DNA of 64,000 bases, from NCBI GenBank assembly GCA_015060205.1, contig SUYY01000003.1, positions 20,719 to 84,718 on the forward strand, written 5' to 3'. Each line of letters opens with the position of its first letter. Positions within the stretch are counted from its first letter, which is position 1. Source of the stretch: Bacteroidales bacterium. GTDB lineage: Bacteria > Bacteroidota > Bacteroidia > Bacteroidales > UBA932. The notes under the pieces were generated by a model, which saw nothing but the letters and a program-made list of their open reading frames with translations, was not told the DNA's origin and searched no databases. Positions 51,316 through 60,122 of the stretch are shown in pieces. The translations under genes and the position numbers were made by a program.

Positions 51316-52671
51316 TTAGACAAGACCCTGAGCCATCATGGCCTCGGCAACCTTTATGAATCCGGCGACATTTGCGCCCTTCACATAGTTTACATATCCG
51401 TCTTCCTCAGTACCGTATTTCACACAAGCCTCGTGGATGTCTGTCATGATCCTCTTGAGTTGCTGATCGACCTCTTCCGGTGTCCATCTGAGCCTTATTG
51501 AATTCTGTGTCATCTCAAGACCTGATGTCGCTACACCACCGGCATTTGACGCCTTACCTGGAGAGTAAAGTATCTTTGCCTCCTGGAATGCTGCGATAGC
51601 CTCAGGTGTGGTAGGCATGTTTGCACCCTCTGCAACGCACATACATCCGTTGGCAAGAAGTGTCTTTGCCTCTTCACCGTTGAGTTCGTTCTGGGTTGCA
51701 CATGGCATTGCGATGTCGCATTTCACACCCCATGGACGCTGGCCTTCGAAATACTGTGCTGAAGGATACTGCTGTACATATTCCTTGATACGTCCGCGAA
51801 GAACGTTCTTGAGGTACATTACATAAGCGAGTTTGTCTGCATCGATTCCGTCCGGATCGTAGATGTAACCGTTTGAATCCGAGAGAGTCACGACCTTACC
51901 GCCGAGTTGTGTGGCCTTCTGTGCAGCGTACTGTGCCACATTACCTGATCCTGAGATTGCCACAGTCTTGCCCTCGTAACTGTCACCCTTGGTCGCAAGC
52001 ATTGCTGCAGCGAAATAGCATGTACCGTAACCGGTTGCTTCAGGACGCATAGGGCTTCCTCCGAATGTCTGTCCCTTTCCTGTGAATACACCTGTAAACT
52101 CATCGCGGAGTCTCTTGTATTGTCCGAACATATATCCTACCTCACGTCCGCCTACTCCGATATCACCTGCAGGGACGTCAGTGTTTGATCCGATATGTCT
52201 GTAGAGTTCTGTGATGAAACTCTGGCAGAAACGCATTACCTCGTTGTCTGACTTGCCCTTAGGATTGAAGTCCGAACCTCCTTTGCCGGCACCCATTGGA
52301 AGGGTAGTGAGGCTGTTCTTGAAGGTCTGCTCGAATGCAAGGAACTTCATGATTGAAAGATTGACACTCGGATGGAAACGTATACCTCCCTTGTAAGGTC
52401 CGATAGCGCTGTTCATCTGGACGCGGTATCCTCTGTTTATCTGGATGTTGCCTTCATCATCAAGCCAAGGAACACGGAAAATGATGATGCGTTCAGGTTC
52501 AACGATTCTCTCAAGAATTTTCTGGTCGATAAGATAAGGATGCTCCATCATGTATGGGGCTACACTTTCAAGCACTTCCTTAACTGCCTGGTGAAACTCC
52601 TTTTCGCCAGGATTCTTCGCTGTAAGATCGGCCATGAAGCCGTCTACATACTTTTTAGTCATCTGATCCAT
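51316..52671 (-). CDS. gdhA: NADP-type glutamate dehydrogenase
   Basis: I start at Met 52671 (MDQMTKKYVDGFMADL), eight codons inside the track ORF, giving 451 residues. That is the usual size of hexameric GDH. Motifs are GYRVQMNSAIGPYKGGIRFHPSVN, the catalytic region LPMGAGKGGSDFNPKGKSD, PAGDIGVGGREVGYMFG and the nucleotide fold AISGSGNVAQYAA. It assimilates ammonium into 2-oxoglutarate. A minus-strand TAAATTTG (52711-52704) is the likely -7 box. A palindrome at 52730-52744 overlaps its upstream region. Confidence 0.96.
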   Translation of the reverse strand: MDQMTKKYVDGFMADLTAKNPGEKEFHQAVKEVLESVAPYMMEHPYLIDQKILERIVEPERIIIFRVPWLDDEGNIQINRGYRVQMNSAIGPYKGGIRFHPSVNLSIMKFLAFEQTFKNSLTTLPMGAGKGGSDFNPKGKSDNEVMRFCQSFITELYRHIGSNTDVPAGDIGVGGREVGYMFGQYKRLRDEFTGVFTGKGQTFGGSPMRPEATGYGTCYFAAAMLATKGDSYEGKTVAISGSGNVAQYAAQKATQLGGKVVTLSDSNGYIYDPDGIDADKLAYVMYLKNVLRGRIKEYVQQYPSAQYFEGQRPWGVKCDIAMPCATQNELNGEEAKTLLANGCMCVAEGANMPTTPEAIAAFQEAKILYSPGKASNAGGVATSGLEMTQNSIRLRWTPEEVDQQLKRIMTDIHEACVKYGTEEDGYVNYVKGANVAGFIKVAEAMMAQGLV

Positions 52672-52729
52672 AACGTTTCTATTTGTTAAATACACATAAA
52701 CTGCAAATTTAATACAAAAAATTAAAAAG

Positions 52730-52744
52730 TGACCGAATTGGTCA
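52730..52744. promoter_or_regulatory. Palindrome upstream of gdhA, possible operator
   Basis: TGACCGAATTGGTCA is an imperfect-centre palindrome (TGACC/GGTCA arms). It occupies the -33 position relative to the gdhA -7 box, where no TTG is found. It may bind a regulator; none is identified. Confidence 0.35.
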
Positions 52745-52803
52745 AGATTCTTTATTCAGAATTTTAATCGATTGTTAATTCTTTGATATCCGATCATATA
52801 CAA

Positions 52804-52837
52804 TTAATGCCTGCTCGGTCTGAGAAGCAGGCATTAA
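52804..52837. terminator. Hairpin after the outer-membrane barrel gene
   Basis: A 12 bp perfect stem (TTAATGCCTGCT/AGCAGGCATTAA) with a 10-base loop, 31 bp beyond the barrel gene's stop. No long U-tract follows on the minus strand, so its strength as terminator is uncertain. Confidence 0.6.
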
Positions 52838-52867
52838 TCGCAATATGTTGATTTATAGTTGTTTCCG

Positions 52868-54361
52868 TTAGAAGAGGAAGCCGGTGTTAAGGTAGAATGC
52901 AAAACCTCCGTCCTGCTTGTTGAAGCACTGTGCTCCTTCAAATGCCACGATGAAGTTCTGGTTCATAATGAATCTCAGACCGAGACCTGCAGTGCCGTGG
53001 AATCCGTCATTTCTGTCAAATACGAACTTCTTGTACAGATTCTCGTAGTTCAGAAGTTTATCCGCTCCTTCTACAGGATTTGCTGCGGAGTTGATGATGT
53101 TCTGTTTCGCTGTCTCGCCGAAGGTCATGTCATATCCTCTGAATACATGTGCAGCATCTGTAAATGCGCTCAGTGCAAATGCTATGTTCTGTTTCCAGAG
53201 TTTGAATTCCACGAACTTGTATCTGAACTCGATGTTGTAGAATCCGGTGTCAAGTCCCTGAACTCTGTTGAGCATGAGTCCGCGTACTGTCCTGTAGCCT
53301 CCGAAACCGTCATTGTCAGCCTTGATACCCATGTTTGTGTAGAAAGGAAGGTTGTACCAAGGGGTGTTTTTGCCGATTGTTCCCTGATAGCCGATGCGAT
53401 ATGCGAATGTGAGTTTGTCCTGTACGATAGGAACATACTGACGCATTGTAAGGCAGTACCTGTAATGCTCATGAGTCGTTCCAAGCCATTTCGGTGCGGC
53501 GATGATATGTCCTTCTGCCCATATACCTTTTGTCGGGTTGTTCTCGACATTTCTGCTGTCATACATCAGACCGAGACGGATGGATGATGTGATTCCTCCC
53601 TTTGCTTCATTCTCGGAAATTATTCCCCATGCCTTGTAGAGGTCGAAAAGGGTAGTGCCGCCAGGTACGTATAGACCCGGTTCCAGAGGATTGTCAAGGA
53701 CAGCATATCCCTTAGGAACAAAAGACTGCGCATTTGTCCATGAAAAGTTATAACCTGCCTCCCAATAGAAATTCTTCAGGATCTCGCCTGTGAAATCGAT
53801 CTTTGCTTTCACGAGGTCGCGTCCGAAACGGTAGAATCCCTTCGGCATCTTGCCTTTTTCCTCGAATTTCCTGTAGATCTTGTTATAGTCGTCACTTCCT
53901 TTTTCCGGGCTTCCGTCAAAATGGAATGTCGGCTTGAGCATACTCATGTCATAGTTGCTCTGATAACCGTTGAATCCGTAGAAGTCAAGTGCCGCGTCCT
54001 TGTAATATCCGGTACATATCGACATCCTGACTCCCGGGATGAGGGTCTTGTTGTCGTAGTTGAGAACGAATTTATAACTTCCGATCTTTGATTCCTTTAC
54101 GTATGCGGATCCTTCTATATACCACTGTGAGTTCGGATTCGGATAGTTCTTTCCGTTTCCGAAGTCATAGATGTTCATAAGTGCTCCGAACTGGAAGCCG
54201 CGGTCCGCGTCAAACGCCACTACAGGGAGAGGTCCGAGGTTTATACCTGTCTTGATGATTTCACCCTTTTCATTATATGTGACGTTCTTCTTTTCTTTTT
54301 TTGCCGTTGCAGGAGTTGCAAGCACAACTGCCGCAAGCAGCAGGATAAATAATTTTTTCAT
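52868..54361 (-). CDS. Outer-membrane beta-barrel protein, BamA/TamA (surface antigen) C-terminal type
   Basis: The 497-residue protein has a signal peptide (KKLFILLLAAVVLATPATA) and a short lysine-rich start. A 16-strand-like barrel with alternating aromatic residues then ends in FYLNTGFLF. A motif GFGGYRTVRGLMLNRVQG resembles the conserved VRGY/F-type L6 loop of Omp85 proteins. No POTRA domains are present, so it is a barrel-only member, and its cargo or function is unknown. It lies before a paired acyltransferase and BASS transporter unit on the same strand. Confidence 0.75.
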   Translation of the reverse strand: MKKLFILLLAAVVLATPATAKKEKKNVTYNEKGEIIKTGINLGPLPVVAFDADRGFQFGALMNIYDFGNGKNYPNPNSQWYIEGSAYVKESKIGSYKFVLNYDNKTLIPGVRMSICTGYYKDAALDFYGFNGYQSNYDMSMLKPTFHFDGSPEKGSDDYNKIYRKFEEKGKMPKGFYRFGRDLVKAKIDFTGEILKNFYWEAGYNFSWTNAQSFVPKGYAVLDNPLEPGLYVPGGTTLFDLYKAWGIISENEAKGGITSSIRLGLMYDSRNVENNPTKGIWAEGHIIAAPKWLGTTHEHYRYCLTMRQYVPIVQDKLTFAYRIGYQGTIGKNTPWYNLPFYTNMGIKADNDGFGGYRTVRGLMLNRVQGLDTGFYNIEFRYKFVEFKLWKQNIAFALSAFTDAAHVFRGYDMTFGETAKQNIINSAANPVEGADKLLNYENLYKKFVFDRNDGFHGTAGLGLRFIMNQNFIVAFEGAQCFNKQDGGFAFYLNTGFLF

Positions 54362-54385
54362 GAATCTTGTGTTTAGATTACTTGT

Positions 54386-55705
54386 TTATGCACGGAAATC
54401 CTTTACGATGGATTTGAATGTCTTGTATAATTTCTTGTTTTTCAACAGTCTGATGTCTGATATCCATCTTCTGCATCCTTCGATATAGTCATGGAAGTAG
54501 TAGTATGAAGGGAAGTATGTCACCAGAAGTGCAAGTGCGAGCCACCATGGAGCAAGACAGAATGCAAGTACAGCATATAGAGGGGTAAGAATGACCTTCA
54601 TTCCCAGTTTTACTCCGAAACTTACAGTGTTCTTGAAGGCTGGGTCCTTGACGCTGTTTCTGATCATGAATTCCGCAGCCCACATTGGCAGGGAGACAAT
54701 GGCACTGTAAATGAAATAAGGAAGACCTATGAGTGCAGCAGCAGCCTTTCCCGCCACATTCCACTTAGGACACATCTTTCTGAACGAATAGATCGATATG
54801 CCTGCTTCGCGTCTTTCTTTCTCAAATCTGCCGGCACGTTCGAGAATCGATGCTCCTTTGTCAGGATCTTCCGCCATCAGATTTTCAATCTGTTCAGCGA
54901 TCTTTCTGTTTTCTGACATCGAATCATAAAGTTTCGTGCCGAAATCTCCGTATCCTTTCTTCTTTTTATATATGGAGCACATCTTGACCAACGCCCATTT
55001 TGCCTCATAATTCTCATCATCAGGAATGAACGTGATCAGTTCAGATATCCTCTTTCCTAATTCTTTTCTCAATGCATCTACAGCCTGCGCTTCATTCTCA
55101 AAATCTCCGTTCTTGAAGAACTCGGTGACATTGATCGCTTCGCCGTAGTTGACAAGTGACGTGCTTCTGTATCTGAAGTAATCACCGTACTCGATTCCGA
55201 CAGGAACTACATATACAGGTCTTTCGCTTCCGAATTTCTCATCTGCGGAATAGGCAATCCTTGAAACACCTTTTCCTAATGTCTGAAGGGAATGTCTTGT
55301 CCTGTGTTTTCCTTCCGGAAATATACAGAATCTCACATTGTTCTCGAGAGTTGCTACTATGATTTCCTGAGTCTTGTTGTTCTGGAGTACATTTCTGAGT
55401 CCGTCCCTCTGTCTGACCATAGGAAGTATCCTCAGGAAGTACATGGCCTTGGCAATGAGAGGTCTCCTGAACATATCCGCTCTGGCTCCGAATACCGTCG
55501 ATCCCTTGTATGAACGCAGCATCACAAGCGCGTCCATCAAGGTGTTGCAATGGTTGGGGGCAAGAATCAGACATCCGTCTTCCGGCAGATTCTCCATGCC
55601 GTGCACCTCTGCCTTACGGTAACTGTTCCGGATTGTTCCATCTGTCCAGAACCTTCTCAGAAAGCAGTAGAAAAGGTCTTTGTCGTAAATATTTTTTCTT
55701 GACAT
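54386..55705 (-). CDS. PlsC-like acyltransferase, membrane-associated (paralogue of 9161-10519)
   Basis: I start at Met 55705 (MSRKNIYDKDLFYCFLRRFW), which lies 1 bp after the BASS stop. The 439-residue protein has the H(X)4D motif in LAPNHCNTLMDAL and FPEGKHRTRHSLQTLGKG, plus IEYGDYFRYRSTSLVNYGEAI. C-terminal membrane segments (AALIGLPYFIYSAIVSLPMW and others) repeat the architecture of the other acyltransferase in this window. It likely acylates lysophospholipid or a lipid precursor. It is co-transcribed with the upstream BASS transporter. Confidence 0.83.
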   Translation of the reverse strand: MSRKNIYDKDLFYCFLRRFWTDGTIRNSYRKAEVHGMENLPEDGCLILAPNHCNTLMDALVMLRSYKGSTVFGARADMFRRPLIAKAMYFLRILPMVRQRDGLRNVLQNNKTQEIIVATLENNVRFCIFPEGKHRTRHSLQTLGKGVSRIAYSADEKFGSERPVYVVPVGIEYGDYFRYRSTSLVNYGEAINVTEFFKNGDFENEAQAVDALRKELGKRISELITFIPDDENYEAKWALVKMCSIYKKKKGYGDFGTKLYDSMSENRKIAEQIENLMAEDPDKGASILERAGRFEKERREAGISIYSFRKMCPKWNVAGKAAAALIGLPYFIYSAIVSLPMWAAEFMIRNSVKDPAFKNTVSFGVKLGMKVILTPLYAVLAFCLAPWWLALALLVTYFPSYYYFHDYIEGCRRWISDIRLLKNKKLYKTFKSIVKDFRA

Positions 55706-55706
55706 A

Positions 55707-56678
55707 TTAATCTTCGTTTTCCTCTTTCCTTCCTCTTGCTCTCCACAGACCTGCAAGAGTCAGACCTGAAATGATGTGCCATACGCCCCACCATGCAGTG
55801 ATGACGAGCATACCTCCATTGTTTGCCCAGATTTCAGGATTGAATATGTGAGGGTTGAGCAGAAGGGCAAGTCCAAGTCCCGAGTTCTGTATGCCGGTCT
55901 CGATCGTGATGGTTCTTCTGTCCTTATAAGGCATCTTCAGCAGGGTGCTTGTACCGAAGCCGATACCCAGTGCCAGAAGGTTGTGTACCAGGACGATAAG
56001 GAATATATACTGGATGCATTTGATGAAAACTCCGAAGTTTCCTCCGAATGCGATACATACCATTCCGACAAAGAAGATGATTGAAAGGTACTGCATAGGC
56101 TTTTTCAGGGCCTTAGCCACTTTAGGCAGGTATTGTGCGCAAAGTACTCCCAGTACCAACGGAATACCCAGAAGGATCACTATGGTCACGAATACGTCAC
56201 TCAGAGGTATCTGCAGTTCAGGCAGAACCATGTCCCTCTTTCCGGCAAAATTGATGTACATGTTTCCCCAGAATGCGAAGTTCAGTGGAGTCGTGAAGAC
56301 GCAGGCTGCGGTGTTGAAGGCAGTGAGGGAAACCGAGAGTTCTGTGTTACCTCTGGAAAGTGATGTGATGAAGTTCGATATGTTTCCTCCCGGACAGGAT
56401 GCCACCAGAATCATTCCCAGTGCTATCATCGGTGATATCCAGTTCTTGAATGTGATGGTAAGAAGGAATGTAAGCGCAGGCAGAATTAGCAATTGGCAGA
56501 AAATTCCTACCAGCACGGATTTGGGACTTTTGAGAATGTCGATGAAGGTTCTGGGCTTGATGCCGAGTGCCACTCCGAACATTACTATTGCAAGGACGAT
56601 GTTCAGGGCAATCATTCCTCCGTTTCCGCCCATATGCACATCAAGGCTGTCCAGCATTTCGATTACTTCAGGTTTCAT
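55707..56678 (-). CDS. Bile acid:sodium symporter (BASS) family transporter
   Basis: The 323-residue protein has nine to ten membrane segments. BASS-type motifs are the CPGGNISNFITSLSRGNTELS crossover segment and the second one with ETGIQNSGLGLALLL. Family members carry bile acids, pyruvate, pantothenate or other organic anions with Na+; the substrate is unknown. A minus-strand TATATTTG (56706-56699) precedes it, and a TAGTAAA/TTTACTA inverted repeat (56705-56722) overlaps the promoter. Confidence 0.92.
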   Translation of the reverse strand: MKPEVIEMLDSLDVHMGGNGGMIALNIVLAIVMFGVALGIKPRTFIDILKSPKSVLVGIFCQLLILPALTFLLTITFKNWISPMIALGMILVASCPGGNISNFITSLSRGNTELSVSLTAFNTAACVFTTPLNFAFWGNMYINFAGKRDMVLPELQIPLSDVFVTIVILLGIPLVLGVLCAQYLPKVAKALKKPMQYLSIIFFVGMVCIAFGGNFGVFIKCIQYIFLIVLVHNLLALGIGFGTSTLLKMPYKDRRTITIETGIQNSGLGLALLLNPHIFNPEIWANNGGMLVITAWWGVWHIISGLTLAGLWRARGRKEENED

Positions 56679-56698
56679 GGTCTTAGTTGTTTAGGCTG

Positions 56699-56722
56699 CA
56701 AATATAGTAAATATTTTTACTA
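56699..56722 (-). promoter_or_regulatory. BASS promoter with overlapping inverted repeat
   Basis: The -7 box TATATTTG (56706-56699) overlaps the 7 bp inverted repeat TAGTAAA-TATT-TTTACTA (56705-56722) in the spacer, a possible operator. No -33 element is clear. Confidence 0.4.
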
Positions 56723-56761
56723 TTTCTGTCGCGCTGGTCTTTAACGGAAGTCAAGCGTCTG

Positions 56762-57235
56762 CTATATGCTGTCGAAGATAAAAGGAAGCAGGTCCTCTAC
56801 TTGCTTGAATTTCAATATCTTGTCCGAACCGATAAGAATGGTGGTCATTGGCTTTCCGCCTCTTGTCTGATATTGGGCCATTACCTGTCTGCATGCACCG
56901 CAGGGAGTGACAGGCGATTTGCATAGGATTCCGTTCTGTGCACCGGCTATGGCTATTGCGATTACTGCTTTGGCAGGATATGAAGCACCGGCATAGAAAA
57001 GCGCAGTCCTTTCTGCGCAAAGGCCTGATGGGAATGCGGCATTTTCCTGATTTGAACCTTTGATTACCGTTCCGTCTTCAAGAAGTACGGCAGCGCCTAC
57101 ATTGAACTTTGAATATGGAGCATAGGACTGTTCTGTGGCCTCTATTGCTGCCTGGACCAGAGACTGAAATTCCTTTTCGAGTTCGTATGGGGAGTCATAC
57201 TCCTGATACGATATTTTTATCTCTTTATTTGTCAT
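56762..57235 (-). CDS. cdd: Cytidine deaminase
   Basis: The start is Met 57235 (MTNKEIKISYQEY); the track adds 21 residues running into the divergent mnmA promoter. The 157-residue enzyme has YSKFNVGAAVLLEDG. The zinc ligands are in SGLCAERTALFYAG (C plus catalytic E) and TPCGACRQVMAQY (two C), the tetrameric CDA pattern. It deaminates cytidine and deoxycytidine for pyrimidine salvage. A minus-strand TATATTTG (57275-57268) is the likely -7 box. Confidence 0.95.
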   Translation of the reverse strand: MTNKEIKISYQEYDSPYELEKEFQSLVQAAIEATEQSYAPYSKFNVGAAVLLEDGTVIKGSNQENAAFPSGLCAERTALFYAGASYPAKAVIAIAIAGAQNGILCKSPVTPCGACRQVMAQYQTRGGKPMTTILIGSDKILKFKQVEDLLPFIFDSI

Positions 57236-57250
57236 AACAATCAATTGACT

Positions 57251-57258
57251 TATCTTTG
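57251..57258 (+). promoter_or_regulatory. -7 box of mnmA
   Basis: TATCTTTG, 45 bp before ATG 57304. It faces away from, and lies close to, the cdd -7 box at 57275-57268, so the two genes share one short divergent control region. Confidence 0.5.
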
Positions 57259-57303
57259 CAGACTTCACAAATATAATGCTTTTTATTGACAAAGTCACTT
57301 GAT

Positions 57304-58698
57304 ATGAAGGAAAACGCTGAAATTAAGGTGTGTATAGGTCTTTCCGGCGGTGTGGACTCCAGTGTCGCTGCTCTTCTGCTCAAGCAGCAGGGCTATGATG
57401 TATTTGCGCTTTTCATGCAGAACTGGCACGATGCCTCCACTACTCTCCACGGTGACTGCGAGTGGGAGGAAGACCGTTTTGTCGCTGAAATGGTGGCAAG
57501 AAAGATAGGCATTCCTTTTTATTTTGTCGATCTGAGCAAAGAATACAGGCAGAGGGTTGTCGACTATATGTTTGATGAATATGAAAAAGGCCGGACACCG
57601 AATCCGGATGTGCTCTGCAACCGGGAGATAAAGTTCGATGCCTTCCTCAAATGTGCCAGAAAACTGGGTGCAGACTTTGTTGCGACCGGCCATTATTGCA
57701 GAAAGGTCACCACAGATACTCCGGATGGACCTGTATACAGTATACTTGCAGGTACTGACCCTAACAAGGACCAGAGTTATTTCCTCTGTCAACTTACTCA
57801 GGAACAACTCTCATACGCCATGTTTCCCGTAGGTGATATAATCAAGCCTGAAGTGCGGCGTCTGGCACAGGAGGCAGACCTTCCTTCCGCTGACAAGAAG
57901 GATTCACAGGGCATATGCTTTGTCGGTAAGGTGGACCTGCCTACCTTCCTTCAGCAGAAACTGAAACCTTGTGAAGGGGATATTGTAGAGGTGTATGATG
58001 CATATTATGCTGATAATGAGCAGTATGCCTTCATGAAAGATACTCTGGAATCCATTATGGCAGATGAGACTGCCCAGGTAAAGATGATAACTGATTATGT
58101 GTCGGAAGACAAGGCCAGTCCGTCAGAGCCGTCAGGTTGTCCTTTCTCTACGGAAAAGATTGCCCTTCTGTCAGATGAGTCGCTTCTGAGGCTTTCCCGA
58201 CAGGTCAGGTACGACATTGACTTCGAGACCGAGACATACCGGAGCGGAAGAAAACATATAAAGAAGACAAGATACAAGGACAATCCTTACGGAAAGATAA
58301 TAGGAAGACACGACGGTGCCCAGTTCTATACCATAGGCCAGCGCAAGGGTCTCAATGTCGGAGGACATAAAGATTCTGTCTTTGTGATAGAGACCGATAT
58401 TCCGCGGAATATAATATATGTGGGGGAGGGACATACCCATAAGGGACTTTCCCGTTCATGTCTGCGTATCGCTCCGGAGGAAATCCACTGGATACGGCCA
58501 GACCTTGCCATGCATGAAGGTGAAATCCGCCGCTACAAGGTGCGTATCCGTTATCGCCAGCCTTTGCAGCAGGCTACGGTAATCATGCGTTCCAACGGGA
58601 TGTTCATCCTTTTCGACACTCCTCAGAGAGGAATCACTCCCGGTCAGTTTGCCGTATGGTATGACGGTGATGAAATGCTTGGTTCCGGTGTCATTTAG
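57304..58698 (+). CDS. mnmA: tRNA-uridine 2-thiolase MnmA with a large central insertion
   Basis: I start at ATG 57304 (MKENAEIKVCIGLSGGVDSS), giving 464 residues against about 360 usual. The PP-loop GLSGGVDSS, GRTPNPDVLCNREIKF (C105), TGHYCRK, GTDPNKDQSYFL and SQGICFVGKV (C205) are normal. GAQFYTIGQRKGLNVGG is also normal. About 100 residues (roughly 231-329) are inserted between GDIVE and GKIIGRHDG, rich in charged residues and including KHIKKTRYKDN. The enzyme makes s2U34 in Lys, Glu and Gln tRNAs; the insertion may alter tRNA or sulfur-donor contact. Convergent overlap of 8 bp with the next gene. Confidence 0.93.
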   Translation: MKENAEIKVCIGLSGGVDSSVAALLLKQQGYDVFALFMQNWHDASTTLHGDCEWEEDRFVAEMVARKIGIPFYFVDLSKEYRQRVVDYMFDEYEKGRTPNPDVLCNREIKFDAFLKCARKLGADFVATGHYCRKVTTDTPDGPVYSILAGTDPNKDQSYFLCQLTQEQLSYAMFPVGDIIKPEVRRLAQEADLPSADKKDSQGICFVGKVDLPTFLQQKLKPCEGDIVEVYDAYYADNEQYAFMKDTLESIMADETAQVKMITDYVSEDKASPSEPSGCPFSTEKIALLSDESLLRLSRQVRYDIDFETETYRSGRKHIKKTRYKDNPYGKIIGRHDGAQFYTIGQRKGLNVGGHKDSVFVIETDIPRNIIYVGEGHTHKGLSRSCLRIAPEEIHWIRPDLAMHEGEIRRYKVRIRYRQPLQQATVIMRSNGMFILFDTPQRGITPGQFAVWYDGDEMLGSGVI

Positions 58699-60046
58699 CC
58701 TTGAGAATTGACTTTGCTGCAGATATTCCGGAAAGATATCCTGTACTGAAGGCGGTCTGAAGGTTATATCCGCCTGTGTCTGCATCAAGGGCAAGGACTT
58801 CTCCGGCAAAATACAGCCCCGGGTTCAGTTTTGATTCCAGGGTCTTGGGCGCGACCTCTTCGCATGACACTCCTCCTGCCGTGATTACGCATCTTTCATA
58901 CCCTACGTATCCTGCAATCTCGAATTTCCAGTTTTTAAGTGACTTTGCAAGCGTCTTATGGTCGGCATTGGGATTGAGTTTTACGAATCCCTGTATCAGT
59001 GACATCGGAAGGACTTTTGTCAGCAGGATCCTGTATCTGTCCTTATATGGTCTGTTCGCATTTCTCTTGTCCTTGGAAATCTCGTTCCACAGGGTGTTGA
59101 TGCGGACTGTCAGGTCTTCGATTTCAACTGCAGGCTTAAGGTCCAGTACGGCGATAACCTTGCTTCCGTTTATCAGAGCGTTCACGCATTTGCGGCTGAC
59201 CTTGAATCCTACAGGACCTTCGATGCCCCCATCGGTGAAGTCCATGTCGCCGAATTCTGACGCCGCCTGATTTCCGTCGATCACTACCGTAAGAGATATG
59301 TTCTTCAACTGATTACCGCACAGCAATCTTCCTGATTCTGATAACGGAACCTCTCTGCTTATATGTGCTTTTCCATAATTTGGCGGCGGGACAGACTGGT
59401 CCATGATTTTGTAACCGGATGGTACAATTGCCGTAAGTGACGGAAAAAGAGTCCGTACGGTGTGGCCGTATTCTGCTGCCCACCTGTATCCGTCTCCTGT
59501 GGAACCGGTCTTTGGGTAGGAGAGTCCTCCGGTGCAGATGATGAGTCTGCGGCATGTATAGGTGGTGCCGTCCGTGCATTTGAGGGTGAACGGTGTCTCG
59601 CTTCCGCTCGACATGACAGAGGGGGTGCTCGAGGTGATTTCTGAGACTTCTTTATTGCAGATGATCTTTGCTCCGGAAGCATTTGCCGCCCTTACGAGTG
59701 CATCCACGACATCAGATGCGAGATGTGATGCCGGAAAGACCCGGTCACCTCTCTCTACGATGCTTTCCATGCCGTTGGCTTCCAGAAAGCCCATCATCCT
59801 GGCGGAATCGAGATTATAGAACGAGGGCTTGAGGAAATTCGGCTTCGGATGTATATGGGTGCTGAATTCATTCCAGGCCTTGAGATTAGTGAAATTGCAT
59901 CGTCCCTTTCCGGTGATCATTATCTTTCTGCCCGGTCTGGGCATTTTTTCCAGCACGAGGACTGATGCTCCTTCTCCTGCAGCACCGGCAGCGGCCATGA
60001 GTCCGGCCGCTCCTGCACCAATGACTATTATGTCTTGAGTCTCCAT
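58691..60046 (-). CDS. HI0933/YhiN-family FAD-dependent oxidoreductase
   Basis: The 451-residue flavoprotein starts DIIVIGAGAAGLMAAAGAAG (dinucleotide fold). The family-specific segments are PGRKIMITGKGRCNFTN and a later TGGLSYPKTGSTGDGY. C-terminal VTAGGVSCEEV and LYFAGEVLALDADTGGYNLQ complete the HI0933 signature. These proteins occur in most bacteria; some reduce bile-acid intermediates (BaiN), but the general role is not settled. A minus-strand TAACTTTG (60071-60064) lies 17 bp upstream. The tRNA-Thr gene diverges from it. Confidence 0.92.
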   Translation of the reverse strand: METQDIIVIGAGAAGLMAAAGAAGEGASVLVLEKMPRPGRKIMITGKGRCNFTNLKAWNEFSTHIHPKPNFLKPSFYNLDSARMMGFLEANGMESIVERGDRVFPASHLASDVVDALVRAANASGAKIICNKEVSEITSSTPSVMSSGSETPFTLKCTDGTTYTCRRLIICTGGLSYPKTGSTGDGYRWAAEYGHTVRTLFPSLTAIVPSGYKIMDQSVPPPNYGKAHISREVPLSESGRLLCGNQLKNISLTVVIDGNQAASEFGDMDFTDGGIEGPVGFKVSRKCVNALINGSKVIAVLDLKPAVEIEDLTVRINTLWNEISKDKRNANRPYKDRYRILLTKVLPMSLIQGFVKLNPNADHKTLAKSLKNWKFEIAGYVGYERCVITAGGVSCEEVAPKTLESKLNPGLYFAGEVLALDADTGGYNLQTAFSTGYLSGISAAKSILKAK

Positions 60047-60084
60047 AAATCAACTATATTTGGCAAAGTTATCCAAAAAATATT

Positions 60085-60092
60085 TATATTTG
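60085..60092 (+). promoter_or_regulatory. -7 box before tRNA-Thr and susC
   Basis: TATATTTG, 31 bp before the tRNA, with TTTG 22 bp upstream (60059-60062). No further promoter is visible between the tRNA and the susC ATG. Confidence 0.5.
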
Positions 60093-60122
60093 CACCTTCC
60101 ATTGTCAATATGGATGATATTT

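Noticed and set aside
55945-56694. 249-residue plus-strand ORF over the BASS gene
   Set aside because: Antisense shadow of a gene with clear BASS motifs; composition rich in Thr/Ile/Pro as expected of a reverse frame.
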